Below, one piece after another: positions 39,604 to 51,700 of a stretch of DNA of 64,000 nt. The first letter of the stretch is position 1; every line of letters starts with the position of its first letter. This DNA comes from Dastarcus helophoroides (lineage: Eukaryota; Arthropoda; Insecta; Coleoptera; Bothrideridae): assembly GCA_028583605.1 (NCBI GenBank), contig CM053337.1:14837639-14901638 (forward strand). The letters are read 5' to 3'. The notes beneath the pieces are model-generated. The model worked only from the letters and a program-made list of their open reading frames with translations, made no database searches and was not told where the DNA came from. The position numbers and the translations under genes are program-made.

Positions 39604-40397
39604 CGCAGAGCTGCTAATTATTTTTGGCACAATCCCATTGTCTTTTTTTTCACCAACATCTTGTTTCCCCTTTACCACATCAACCATTAATTAACGATTA
39701 GGCGCTACGTATTTCGTCAACACGCTTGCCATTTTCAATCGTACTTATTTCATTTTATTAGCAAAAAACCGCGTCGAATTAACCTGCATTGGGATTCATC
39801 AATTCATTCATAAGCCATAGTGTTTGGTAGTTTAATACTTTAGTTAAAATTTTGTATTATAACCTAAATTTTCCTCAAATAACTCGAATTTATTAGATGT
39901 GGCAACGTTGCTTTTGTATCAACTAATTCTGTGATCCTTGTTGTTTACTTTGGTTTTAAGGTTATGTGACAAACTTCGCAGGACTGCCCGTTGCTTAATT
40001 TGCTAATTCAACCTACAGGAGCCTGTTTTCGAACGTTTTTTACGTAACTGTGTTACTTTTCGAATGAAATATTTCTTTATTATGCTTGAATGATTTTGAC
40101 TATGACATTGTTCAGTCATATCAAAATTCCTCTGTCTTTTATTCCTATCGCGACGTTGCCTAATCTAAATACTACGTTAATCAAACGAGACAATGTATAC
40201 TTTTAATATGTTTTTGATTTTAACCGTTGAGTGATAATGATAAATTTTTTACTTAACGCTCTAACAGTATTGACAGTATTAAGCAAAAAGTGTAAAGTTC
40301 AAATTTGGTCAAGCAATTTAACAAAGAATGCAAAACTTCGGGTTTGATGAAATTCTAATTTTTCTTTAAGAAAATGTCAAAATAAAGCAAAAAACCA
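39604..40397. other. Intergenic DNA between KANSL2 and cyclin T
   Basis: AT-rich with no recognised gene or ordered repeat. Confidence 0.4.
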
Positions 40398-41105
40398 CAA
40401 TTTTAGAGGCAGGATTCCAACGAGTCTAAAATTTCGAAAGTAAGAGGATTTTTCATTTGATATTTCGACTTTTTCGATACAAACAATGTAAAAAAAGCCG
40501 AAATTACGAGTTTAAGATAAAAGTTTGAGTCGATATTTCGATTTTTCTCGAACAAAGCGTAAACAATTTCAATTTTAGAGTCAAAATTCTAAAACAAAAA
40601 TTTGGAAATTTTCGGTTGATATTTCGACTTTTTTGATACAAAAAATGTAAAGAAAAAAGTCGAAATTTCACGCCTAAGATAAAATTTTGGTTTGATATTT
40701 CGATTTTTCTCGAACAAAGCGTAAAAAATGTCCCGGCTTCAATTTTAGAGTCAAAATTCTAAAACAAAAATTTGGAAATATTCGGTTGATATTTCGACTT
40801 TTTTGGTACAAAAAATGTAAAGAAAAAAGTCTAAATTTCACGCCTAAGATAAAATTTTGGTTTGATATTTCGATTTATCTCGAACAAAGCGTAGAAAATG
40901 TCGCGGCTTCAATTTTAGAGTCAAAATTCTAAAACAAAAATTGGAAATTTTCGGTTGATATTTCGACTTTTTTGATACAAAAAATGTAAAGAAAAAAGTC
41001 GAAATTTGACGCCTAAAATAAAATTTTGGTTTGATATTTCGATTTTTCTCGAACGAAGCGTAAAAAATGTCGCGTCTTCAATTTTAAAGTCGGCATCTCA
41101 TAAAA
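40398..41105. repeat. ~170-bp tandem repeat, four copies
   Basis: CAATTTTAGAG marks unit starts at 40398, 40570, 40740, 40910 and 41079. Each unit has GGTTGATATTTCGACTTTTT, GTAAAGAAAAAAGTC and TCTCGAACAAAGCGTA; the first copy is the most diverged. Confidence 0.9.
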
Positions 41106-41859
41106 AAATCTGGAAATTTCCGGTTTAAAGTGAAATATTGAAGAAAAATATGGAACTTCTATATGCTGCAACATATGGAACTTCCATATGCTGCTTTACA
41201 ATGTTCGTTTTAATTTGCATTGATTTTTCGTTCTAACTAATAATTATAGGTCATTATATCCATAAAATATTCCAAACAAATCTCATTTTCCGTGAAATAA
41301 TTATTTAAGGTATTAAAAATACATCTTAAGTTATAAACAAGATTAGGTAAGGTTATAGCTATTAATGTAATGAGATTATTAGGCGATTTATAATAATCGA
41401 GGATGTTGCCAGGCGAAGAGGCGTTAGCCGAGTCGTCTGTCCACGTTATCAAAGATACGGTAAAGCTTTGAATGCAACTCGATTATTAACGATGTAAAGA
41501 ATCTTGGACGTGGCCAGGCGAAGAGGCGAGATTGTTTAAATCGTTAATAATCGAAGCTGTATCAGTATTTTTGACAACGATGACATAAAAAAATCAGCAG
41601 ACTTTTAAAAAAGGAAATTTAAAAAAAGGAAATTTGTATTTAGGGTATTACGATAGGCGATAGATAACTAACGTAGTATAATTGTAATTAACGTATTACT
41701 ATTATGAAGCTGCTCAATATTATGGGGTTAATAATTATCGATAATGATTTAATTTTATTGGACACTTAATTTTCAATGATACGATCAAAATTTTGAGTGA
41801 TTCTAATTTATTGGGTAAATATAATATATTTTATAGAGTAAATATACTCGATAAACCCA
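41106..41859. other. Intergenic DNA
   Basis: Contains ATATGGAACTTC.ATATGCTGC twice (41152-41195) and GCCAGGCGAAGAGGCG twice (41408-41530). No gene is recognised. Confidence 0.4.
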
Positions 41860-42615
41860 AGGGAACAAAAATGGCGATCGTGACGTAATACATAGTGAGC
41901 GGCAATAGACCTTGGTGTTGTCAACCTTGGTGAATTTCGTGTTTGGCGCCGCTCGCAATGACAAATGACAAGCCACCGGTGATCACGTGACAGGAAATTG
42001 ATTATACCGAGTCATTAGAGTGTTTGTTTTGGATGTTATTTATCCAAAAATGCTTTACGGCAGGGTGCAAATGAATTGATAAACAACCGGTGTAATTACC
42101 AAACACATTGGTAAACGAAGCGAGCGTCAGTTGTGTTTGTAGCATAGTGCGGGCTTTCATTTGCTTACCGTGGTTGGTCGGCCATCGAAGAGTGAATAAC
42201 ATCAATTTCTACGACTTTTGTGTATGTATATTTTTTATAAGTACTAATCTAACTCATGCTAATTGAAAATTATCTGAAACTGTAGAGAACACTATAAAGA
42301 TTATTTGTTTGATAAGTTATTCGATTGAAAGCGGTGGTTTACCTGAAAATATACGTATTTTTTGACCACTGGTGGAACGAGCTGGAAAGTCCAATTTGTA
42401 GTGACGCAACAGTCTAACGGCCGACTATATTTCTTTTTTAAATTGTGATAAGTGCGTAACAGTATTGAATAGTGAGCTAATTTACCCGTTAAGTGACTAT
42501 GAAAGTGTTTTTCAGGCTGTTATTAGGTTTTTTAATGTAATCCAATGTACCGGAATAATAGTGTATCACGTGGCGCCACCTGCATAGATCTATTCGCGAT
42601 TTGTGTCGAGTGTAA
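41860..42615 (+). promoter_or_regulatory. Presumed cyclin T promoter and leader
   Basis: The 750 bases before cyclin T exon 1 are less AT-biased than their surroundings. They contain GTGACGTAATA (CRE-like) at about 41879 and GATCACGTGAC with an E-box CACGTG at about 41980. The transcription start and any leader intron cannot be placed. The motif matches are visible; their use is inferred. Confidence 0.4.
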
Positions 42616-42761
42616 ATGGCTTCTAGCGATAAATGGTATTTTTCAAAAGAACAATTGGACAATAGCCCGTCGAAATCGTGCGGATGCGATTCGTACAAGG
42701 AGCTGTCCTACCGACAGCAGGCAGCAAACTTTATTCAGGACATGGGGCAGAAGCTTAAAGT
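42616..42761 (+). CDS. CycT: Cyclin T exon 1 (remote first coding exon)
   Basis: This exon encodes residues 1-48 and two bases of codon 49, starting [20 protein letters not shown] and including [19 protein letters not shown]. The donor GTATCC follows AAAGT; joining to the acceptor at 54456 restores [17 protein letters not shown], the expected cyclin T sequence, with no gap. The exon is short, read in place it stops two codons after the junction, and it lies 11.7 kb from exon 2, so it is easily missed. Confidence 0.92.
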
Positions 42762-45700
42762 GTATCCTTAAACGTGGTTTATGCGATGATTTTGGCATGT
42801 CGTATGTATGGCATGCTCTATTCATGTGAAAGGTTAACTGGGGGCGATCCCCAATTGATAAGGAAAAGGCGAAATTTGGTCGTTTGTTGGAAATGCCTGT
42901 TATCTAGGTCATGGGCATGATGTCATTAAAAGGTAGAATGTGTCCTCGAAACTTGTCTGGTATTACTTTCTTAAAAAGGTCGTACAATATTATTGACATT
43001 GATTCTGCTTTATCGTAAACACTTGACCGATTTATTATTTTGCAATTTCAGGGTTATAACTAGTTTTCGTTTCAGCTATTATTGATTTGTTTTAGGTTCA
43101 GCGCTATCGTTTTACTTGCATTTGTATAACTTTTGTGTATTTTATTTGTGAAGAAGAAAAAAAAGATGTATTTTTATAGATAAAAAAAATAAAGTCACTT
43201 TTAAACCATCAAGTTTGCCTTTGTTATAGAAGCTTTTATTTGGTTCTAATTTTTATTTGTTTTAAACTTTCAATGAGTATTATTTTATTCAATGAGTATT
43301 ATTTTCGTTACTGGAATTTTTAGAATCATATCAGATAAAACGGTGACATAAAATATGATAAAGATGAAGACATGTGTTTTTAAACTCCTTAAATTTTTAT
43401 AAACTGGGATTCTAATTGAAAAAAAAAATTCAAATTTTCTCCACGTTCCACTTTTTTTTTGTTACCAAAATTTCCAGAAAGATGTCAAATCTGCACGATT
43501 TCTAAAAATAGTGTACTTTTACTAGAATTTTAAATTCGACTTGGAATTTATGTCTTTTTAGTTCAGTTTTCTTCAAATCATGATATTAAAATTGAAGACA
43601 CTAGGTACGAGCAAAAATTTAAACTTCTGCCAAAAAACTTTACCTGAATTTGGCTCAAAATTCCATAACATTTTGACTTTAAAAGCCAAAATTTCAGGAA
43701 AACATTGGAACAAGCTTGAATTTGGAGTATTTGATTTTTTTTCCCTCAAAACTTCTAATTTTGGAAACGAAACCTTCAAAAACAAGATATTAAATTGGAT
43801 GATTTCTAAAATCGTTGACTTTTTTTACAGAATTTTGGGTTTAATTTGTTAATTTTGTTGAAATGACGGCTTTAGAAACCAAGTCGAAAGGTGTCAAACT
43901 ATGCAGCTTTGAATAATAGTTTTAATTTGAACAAATTTGCTTCTGATTTGAAAAATGTTGTTTTTTTTTGAACAAATTTGCTTCCAATAGTGACAAATTA
44001 CCTTCCAATGTCGACAAATTGGTACCCAAACTTATAAGTTTTCTCGAAATTTGGTTTTTTTACTCAAAATTTTGTTTTTTCTCGAAATTTGGTTTTTTTC
44101 TTAAAATCTAGTGTAAAAGTTCAGAATTTCCTGTTAAAATTTGTATTCATTTTGTTATGCTTTTCTCGAAATTTGAATTTCTTTCTCCAATATTTGGGAC
44201 TTTTGTTGTTTTATCTGTATCCAAATTTGGTTTTTATAAATCCCGAAATTTTTATGATTGTAACAAGAAATTTTGAAAAATATTTTCCGAAAGTTTATTT
44301 GAAAATTTCGACTTTTGGCAAAATTTCTATTTTTTTTCTCGAAATTTCAATTATTTCCCGAAATTTCGATTTTTTCCAAAAAATTAAACATTTTTAAAAA
44401 CTACGACTTTACAAAATTTCGACATTTTCTTAAAAATGTCGACTTTTTTGGAAATTTTTGTTTTTTTTTTCTTGTAATTTTCGACTACAAAAAATTCAGT
44501 TTTTTTCAGTTTTGACTTTTTTTGGAAAATTATGACTTTGAAAACTCGCCTTGTTTCAAAATTTCGACTTTAAAATACTTTTGAATTTTTTTTGTTTGGA
44601 AATTTCGATATTTTTGAGAATTTCACCTCTTTTTTTAAACTTCATCTAGATTGAAACACAGAACTTGTCCCCTGAGACCAAGAAAAATTAAAAAACACAA
44701 CAAAGGTTGCTCTAACGCGTTTCGACAGCCAAGCTGTCATCTTCAGAGAGAAACTTGAAAACTTCGCCTTTTTTTTTGAAAATTTCGACCATTTTCCAAA
44801 ATTTTGATTTTTTTTTCAATTTCGAATTTGAAAATTTTGTTTTTATTACAGTTTTCGTTTATTTTTAATATTGGAAAGCTTTTTGAATATCTCGTTTTGT
44901 TTTTTCAAAATGGGAGCTTCAAGATGTTGACTTTTTTAAAATTATGACTTTCAAAATGGCGATTTTCAAAATTTCGTCTTCAATTTTCGATGTTTTTTTC
45001 TTCTTTTTTTAAAAATGTTGACATCTTAGTATTTGGATTTTTTTCCAAAATTGTTACTTTTGCAAAATTTACATGAACAAACCGCATATCATATCGTCAC
45101 ATGAATCGCATTCAAAATTTTCAAAAATTGATTTTTTTTGTTGAAAATTTCTATCTTTATTTGAAAATATCTGTCTTTATTTGAAAATTTCTGTCTTTAT
45201 TTGAAAGTTTAAATGTTTTTTTGAACTGTTATACCTTTTTTTTCAAAATGTTCGTTCTTTTTTTTGAAAATTTTCATTCTTTTGTTTGAATTTTGCCCTT
45301 TTAGGAATTTCGATTGTTTAAAAATTTTTGAATTTCGACATTTTTTAATTATTTCGCATTTTTGTTAAAATACAACATTTATAAAACTTCCAAATCCTTC
45401 TGAATTGTTATTATTTTTTAAATTTCGGTTTTTTTCTTCGAAATTATTATTTTAGGTAAAAATGAACGGATTAAAAAAAAAAGGTTTTTGAATTAAAATA
45501 CCTAAAAAGTAGAATTTTGAGAATAACACCTAATTTTAGGAAAAACAGTATATTTTTAAAAAAAACAGTCAGAATTTCGAGAAAAAGATGAATTTTTAGG
45601 AGAAAGTCTTAAATTTCCAGGAACTAGGAATCCAGTCAACATTTCTAGACATTCAGATTTTAAAAGAACAACATTTTTACAATAAAAACCTGAAATAACG

Positions 45701-48700
45701 GAATTTCGAAAATATGGTAACATTTCGAGAAAAACTGTCGACATTTTGACGGTTGACGGTCGAAAATTTTCAAAGAAAGTCAAATTTGAAGAATTTTGGA
45801 ATAAAATGGAAATTTGAGACTAAAAAAAAAGCGAATCTAAAATCCAGAAAAAGTATTACGATCAAAAAAACGAAATTTTGAAAAAAACAATCGAAATTTC
45901 GCATAGAAAATTAAATTTTAGAAACGATAGTCAAATATAGAGAATAACTGTCTCCAAAAAAGACGAATTTTGAACCAAAAAATCGAAATTTTGGGGAAAA
46001 AAAGAAACTTCGAAGACAAAAATTCTCACAAAAAGTTAAATTTTGAAAAAAATAGTTCAAATTTTGAGCTAGTTGTCGATGAAAAAGACGAATTTTGAAC
46101 AAAAAAAGAATCCAACTTTTGAGCAGAAAATCAATTTCTCAAAAAAAGCCAGATTTCTAGAATCATAGAGATGATGTTAGCATAAGGGCGAAATTTGGAA
46201 AAGACGATTTCTAGAAAAATGTCCAAATTTCTAGAAAGACGAAATTCGAGGAGAAAATCTAAATTTTGAAAGGACGGAAATTTCCAAAAAGTCGAAATTT
46301 CGAAGAGATGATTTCGAGAAAAATGTCAAAATTTGTAGAAGACGCTCTTCAAGGAGAAAACCTAAATTTCGAAAAAAAGACGGAAATTTTGAAAAAGACG
46401 GTTTCGAGAAAAAGGTCGAAATGTCTAGAAAAAAGCGATTTCTAGATTTGGACATTTGTCCAAATTTCTAGAAAGACGAAATTCGAGGAGAAAACCTAAA
46501 TTTTGGAAAAAGGATGGAAATTTCGAAAGTCGAAATTTCGAAAAGATAATTTCGAGAATAATGTCGAAATTTCTAGAAAAAGACGTTCTCAAGGTGAAAA
46601 CCTATATTTCAAAAAAAAAGACGGAAATTTTGAATCGAAATTTCGAAAAGACGGTTTCTAGAAAAACGTCGAAATTTCTAGAAAAAGACTATTTCGAGAA
46701 AAATGTCGAAATTTCTGAAGAAAGACGAGTTTCAAGGAGAAAACCTAAGTTTTCAAAAAAGTTTTCGAAAAGATGATTTCGAAATTTGGTTTTTTTCTCA
46801 AAATCTATTGTATAAAGTTCAGAATTTCCTATTAAAATTTGTATTCATTTTGTTGTGCTTTTATCGAAATTTGAATTTCTTTCGCAAAGTTTTGGGACTT
46901 TTGTTGTTTTGTCTGTATCCAAATTTGGTTTTTATAAATTCTGAAATTTTTATGATCATAACAGGAAATTTTGAAAAATATTTTCCGAAAGTTTATTTGA
47001 AAATTTCGACTTTTGGCAAAATTTCCATTTTTTCTCGAAATTTCAATTTTTCCTGAAATTTGAATTTTTTCCAAAAAGTTCAACATTTTTAAAAACTACG
47101 ACTTTACAAAATTTCGACATTTTCTTGAAAATTTCGACTTTTTTGAAAATTTTCGACTTTTTTGGAAATTTTTATTGTTTTGAAAGTTTTGTTTTTTTAA
47201 TAATTTTCTACTTTACAAAAAATTCGATTTCGAAAAGACGATTTCGAGAAAAATGTCAAAATTTCTAGAAAAGACGCTCTTCAAGGAGAAACCCCTATAT
47301 TTTGAAAAAAATACGGAAATTTTGAATCAAAATTTCGAAAAGACGATTTCGAGAAAAATGTGGAAATTTCTAGAGAAAGACGAATTTCAAGGAGAAAACC
47401 TTAATATCGATAAAAAGACGGAAATTTCGAAAAGACGATTTCGAGAAAAATGTCAAAATTTCTAAAAACACGAATTTCAAGGAAAAATCTAAATTTTGAA
47501 AAAGTCGAAATTTCGAAAAGACGATTTCGAGAAAAAGGTCAAAATTTCTAAAAAAAAAACGCTCTTCAAGGAGAAAACCTATATTTCGAAAAAAACACGG
47601 AAATTTTGAATCGAAATTTCGAAAAGACGATTTCGAGAAAAACGTCGAAATATCTAGAAAAAGACGATTTCGAGAAAAACGTCGAAATTTCTAGGAAAAG
47701 ACGATTTCGAGAAAAATGTCGAAATTTCTAGAAAAAGACGGACTTCAAGGTGAAAAACCTATAATTCGAAAAAAAGACGGAAATTTTGAATCGAAATTTC
47801 GAAAAGACGATTTCGAGAAAAACGTCGAAATATCTAGAAAAAGACGATTTCGAGAAAAACGTCGAAATTTCTAGAAAAAGACGAATTTCAAGGAGAAAAC
47901 CTAAATTTCGAAAAAAAGACGGAAATTTCGAGAAGGCGATTTCGAGAAAAATGTCAAAATTTCTAGAAAAAGACGCCCTTCAAGGAGAAAAACCTATATT
48001 TCGAAAAAAAGGTGGAAATTTTGAACCGAAATTTCGAAAAGACGATTCGAGAAAAACGTCGAAATTTCTAGAAAAAGACGATTCGAGAAAAACGTCGAAA
48101 TTTCTAGAAAAAGACGATTTCGAGAAAAACGTCGAAATTTCTAGAAAAAGACGATTTCGAGAAAAACGTCGAAATTTCTAGAAAAAGACGATTTCGAGAA
48201 AAATGTCGAAATTTCTGGAGGATAGACGAATTTCAAGGAGAAAACCTAAATTTCGAAAAGACGATTTCGAGAAAAATGTCGAAATTTGTAGAAAGACGAA
48301 TTTCGAGGAGAAAACTTAAATTTTCAACAAAAAAAGACGGAAATTTCGAAAAAGAAAGATCAATTTTAAAGAAAAAGTCATTTCCGGGAATATTAAACAA
48401 CGAATTTTGAGATAAACATTAAAATTTCGAGAAAACGTTAAAATTTAAGCAAACAGTCAAAATATCTGAAAGTTCTGATTCTAGCAGACAGACAGTTTCA
48501 AAAAGAATCCAATGTTAAGAAAAATTAATTAAAAAAAAGGAATCTCGAGAATAAAATTAGGAAATTTGGGAGAAAGTCAAATTGGAAGAAAAAATTCAAA
48601 TTTTGTGAATAAAACCGAAACTAAAAAGACGAATTTTGAAAAAAGAAATTTTAAGAAAAAGGCGAATTCTGAGAAAAAATTAAAATTTCGCATCAAAAGT

Positions 48701-51700
48701 CAAATTTTGAGGATAGATGATTACGAAAAAAAAAAAGAATTTCGAAACAAACCAAATGTTGAGAAAAAGATTAATTCGAGGGTTGAAAAAAAGATTAATT
48801 CGAGAGTCGAGAATAACATGAATTTCGAGGGTTGAAAAAAAGATGAATTTCGAGGGTCGAGAAAAAGATGAATTTCGAGGAATAAAATTAGAATTAAAAA
48901 AAAAGAATTATGAAAAAAAATCGAAAAATGGATGAAAATTGCGAGAAAAAGATCGAAATTTCAAGGGAAAAGTCGAAATATAGTTGAATTTCAAGAGATC
49001 TTTGAGTCTTCAATATTGTTAAATTTTTGAAAGAAAAAGGAGCAAATTTTGAGAAAAAGTCGAAATTTTCCGGATGAATATTTTTTTTGTTTTTTAATTT
49101 TATTGAACATTTCTTCGGCCAAGTTTGGAAATATTTAAATTTTTATTGTTTGTTGACAATATTCTAAACTGTTCGACTTTCGAAATTTCCGTACTTTTTC
49201 CAAAATTTAGGTTTTCTCCTCGAATTTCGTCTTTCTAGAAATTAGGACAAACGTCCAAATCTAGAATCTAGAAAAATTTCTGAAATTGCCTTTTTCTAGC
49301 AATTTCGTCCTTTTTCTAGAAATTTCGACCTTTTTCTCGAAACCGCCTTTTTCAAATTTTCCGTCTTTTTTTCGAAATTTAGATTTTCTCCTTGAAGAGC
49401 GTCTTCTAGAAATTTTGACATTTTTCTCGAAATCGTCTTTTCGAAATTTCGACTTTTTGGAAATTTCCGTCCTTTCAGAATTTAGGGTTTCTCCTCGAAT
49501 TTCGTCTTTATAGAAATTTGGACGTTTTTCTAGAAATCGTCTTTTCCGAATTTCGCCCTTATGCCAACATCATCTCTATGATTCTAGAAATTTGGCTTTT
49601 TTTTTGAGAAATTGATTTTCTGCTCAAAAGTTGGATTCTTTTTTTGTTCAAAATTCGTCTTTTTCATTGACAACTCAAAATTTGACTCTTTTTTTTCAAA
49701 ATTTAACTTTTTGTGAGAATTTTTTTTTTCGAAGTTTCTTTTTTTCTCCAACATGTCGATTTTTTGGTTCAAAATTCGTCTTTTTTGGAGACAGTTGTTT
49801 AATATTCCTGGAAATGACTTTTTCTTTAAAATTGATCCTTCTTTTTCGAAATCTCCTTCTTTTTTTGTTGAAAATTTAAGTTTTCTCCTCGAAATTCGTC
49901 TTTCTACAAATTTCGACATTTTTCTCGAAATCGTCTATTCGAAATTTCCGTCTTTTTATCGACATTAAGGTTTTCTCCTTGAAATTCGTCTTTCTCTAGA
50001 AATTTCGACATTTTTCTCGAAATAGTCTTTTTCTAGAAATTTCGACGTTTTTCTAGAAATCGTCTTTTCGAAAGTTCGATTCAAAATTTCCGTCTTTTTT
50101 TTTTTTGAAATATAGGTTTTCACCTTAAGGAACGTCTTTTTCTAGAAATTTTTGACATTATTCTCGAAATCATCTTTTCGAAATTTCGACTTTCCGAAAT
50201 TTCCGTCCTTTTTCCAAAATTTAGGTTTTCTCCTCGAATTTCGTCTTTCTAGAAATTTGGACAAATGTCCAAATCTAGAATCTAGAAAAATTTCTAGAAA
50301 TCGCCTTTTTCTTGAAATTTCGACCTTTTTCTCGAAACCGTCTTTCTGAAAAATTCCGTCTTTTTCGAAATACAGGTTTTCTCCTTGAAGAGCAACTTTT
50401 CCTAGACATTTCGACATTTTTCTCGAAATCATCTTTTCGAAATATCGACTTTTTGGAAATTTCCGTCCTTTCAAAATTTAGGGTTTCTCCTCGAATTTCG
50501 TCTTTCTAGAAATTTGGACATTTTTCTAGAAATCGTCTTTTCCAAATTTCGCCCTTGTGCTAATATCATCTCTATGATTCTAGAAATCTGGCTTTTTTTT
50601 GAGAAATTGATTTTCTGCTCAAACGTTGGATTCTTTTTTTGTTCAAAATTCGTCTTTTTCATTGACAACTTGCTTAAAATTTGACTCTTTTTTTTTCAAA
50701 AATTAAACTTTTTGTGAGAATTTTTTTTTCGAAGTTTCTTTTTTTCTCCAACATGTCGATTTTTTGGTTCAAAATTCGTCTTTTTTGGAGACAGTTATTC
50801 TCTATATTTGACTATCGTTTCTAAAATTTAATTTTCTATGCGAAATTTCGATTGTTTTTTTCAAAATTTCGTTTTTTTGATCGAAATACTTTTTCTGGAT
50901 TTTAGATTCGTTTTTTTTTTGTCTCAAATTTCCATTTTATTCCAAAATTCTTCAAATTTGTCTTTATTTGAAAATTTTCGACCGTCAACCGTCAAAATGT
51001 CGACGGTTTTTCTCGAAATGTCACCATATTTTCGAAATTCCGTTATTTTAGGTTTTTATTGTAAAAATGTTGCTCTTTTAAAATCTGAATGTCTAGAAAT
51101 GTTGACTGGATTCCTAGTTTCTGGAAATCTAAGACTTTCTCCTGGAAATTCATGTTTTTCTCGAAATTCTGATGTTTTCCTATAAAATAAATGTTTTTCC
51201 TAAAATTCGATGTTATTCTCAAAATTCTACTTTTTGGTATTTTAATTTAAAAACATTTTTTTTAAATCTGTTCGTTTTTTCTTAAAATAATAATTTCGAA
51301 GAAAAAAATCGAAATTTAAAATAAAAATAACAATTCAGAAGGATGCGAAATTTTATAAATGTTATATTTTGACAAAAATGCGAGATTTTTAAAAAATTTG
51401 AAATAATTAGGAAATATTGAAACTTAAAAATTTTTAAACAATCGAAATTCCCAAATAGGGCAAAATTCAAACAAAAAGAATGAAAATTTTCAAACAAAAG
51501 AATGAAAATTTTCAAAAAAAAAAGGTATAACAGTTCAAAAAAGATTTAAATTTTCAAATAAAGATTTAAATTTTCAAATAAAGACAGAAATTTTCAAATA
51601 AAGACAGAAATTTTCAAAAAAAATCAATTTTTGAAAATGTTGAATGCGATTCATATGACGATATGATATGCGGTTTGTTCGTGTACAAGTTTACAAAAGT

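Noticed and set aside
42002..42205. Minus-strand frame upstream of cyclin T
   Set aside because: No recognised family; it lies in the presumed cyclin T promoter region.
43573..51515. Open frames within cyclin T intron 1
   Set aside because: They follow purine/pyrimidine repeat blocks and the large palindrome; peptides are low-complexity and repeat one another.
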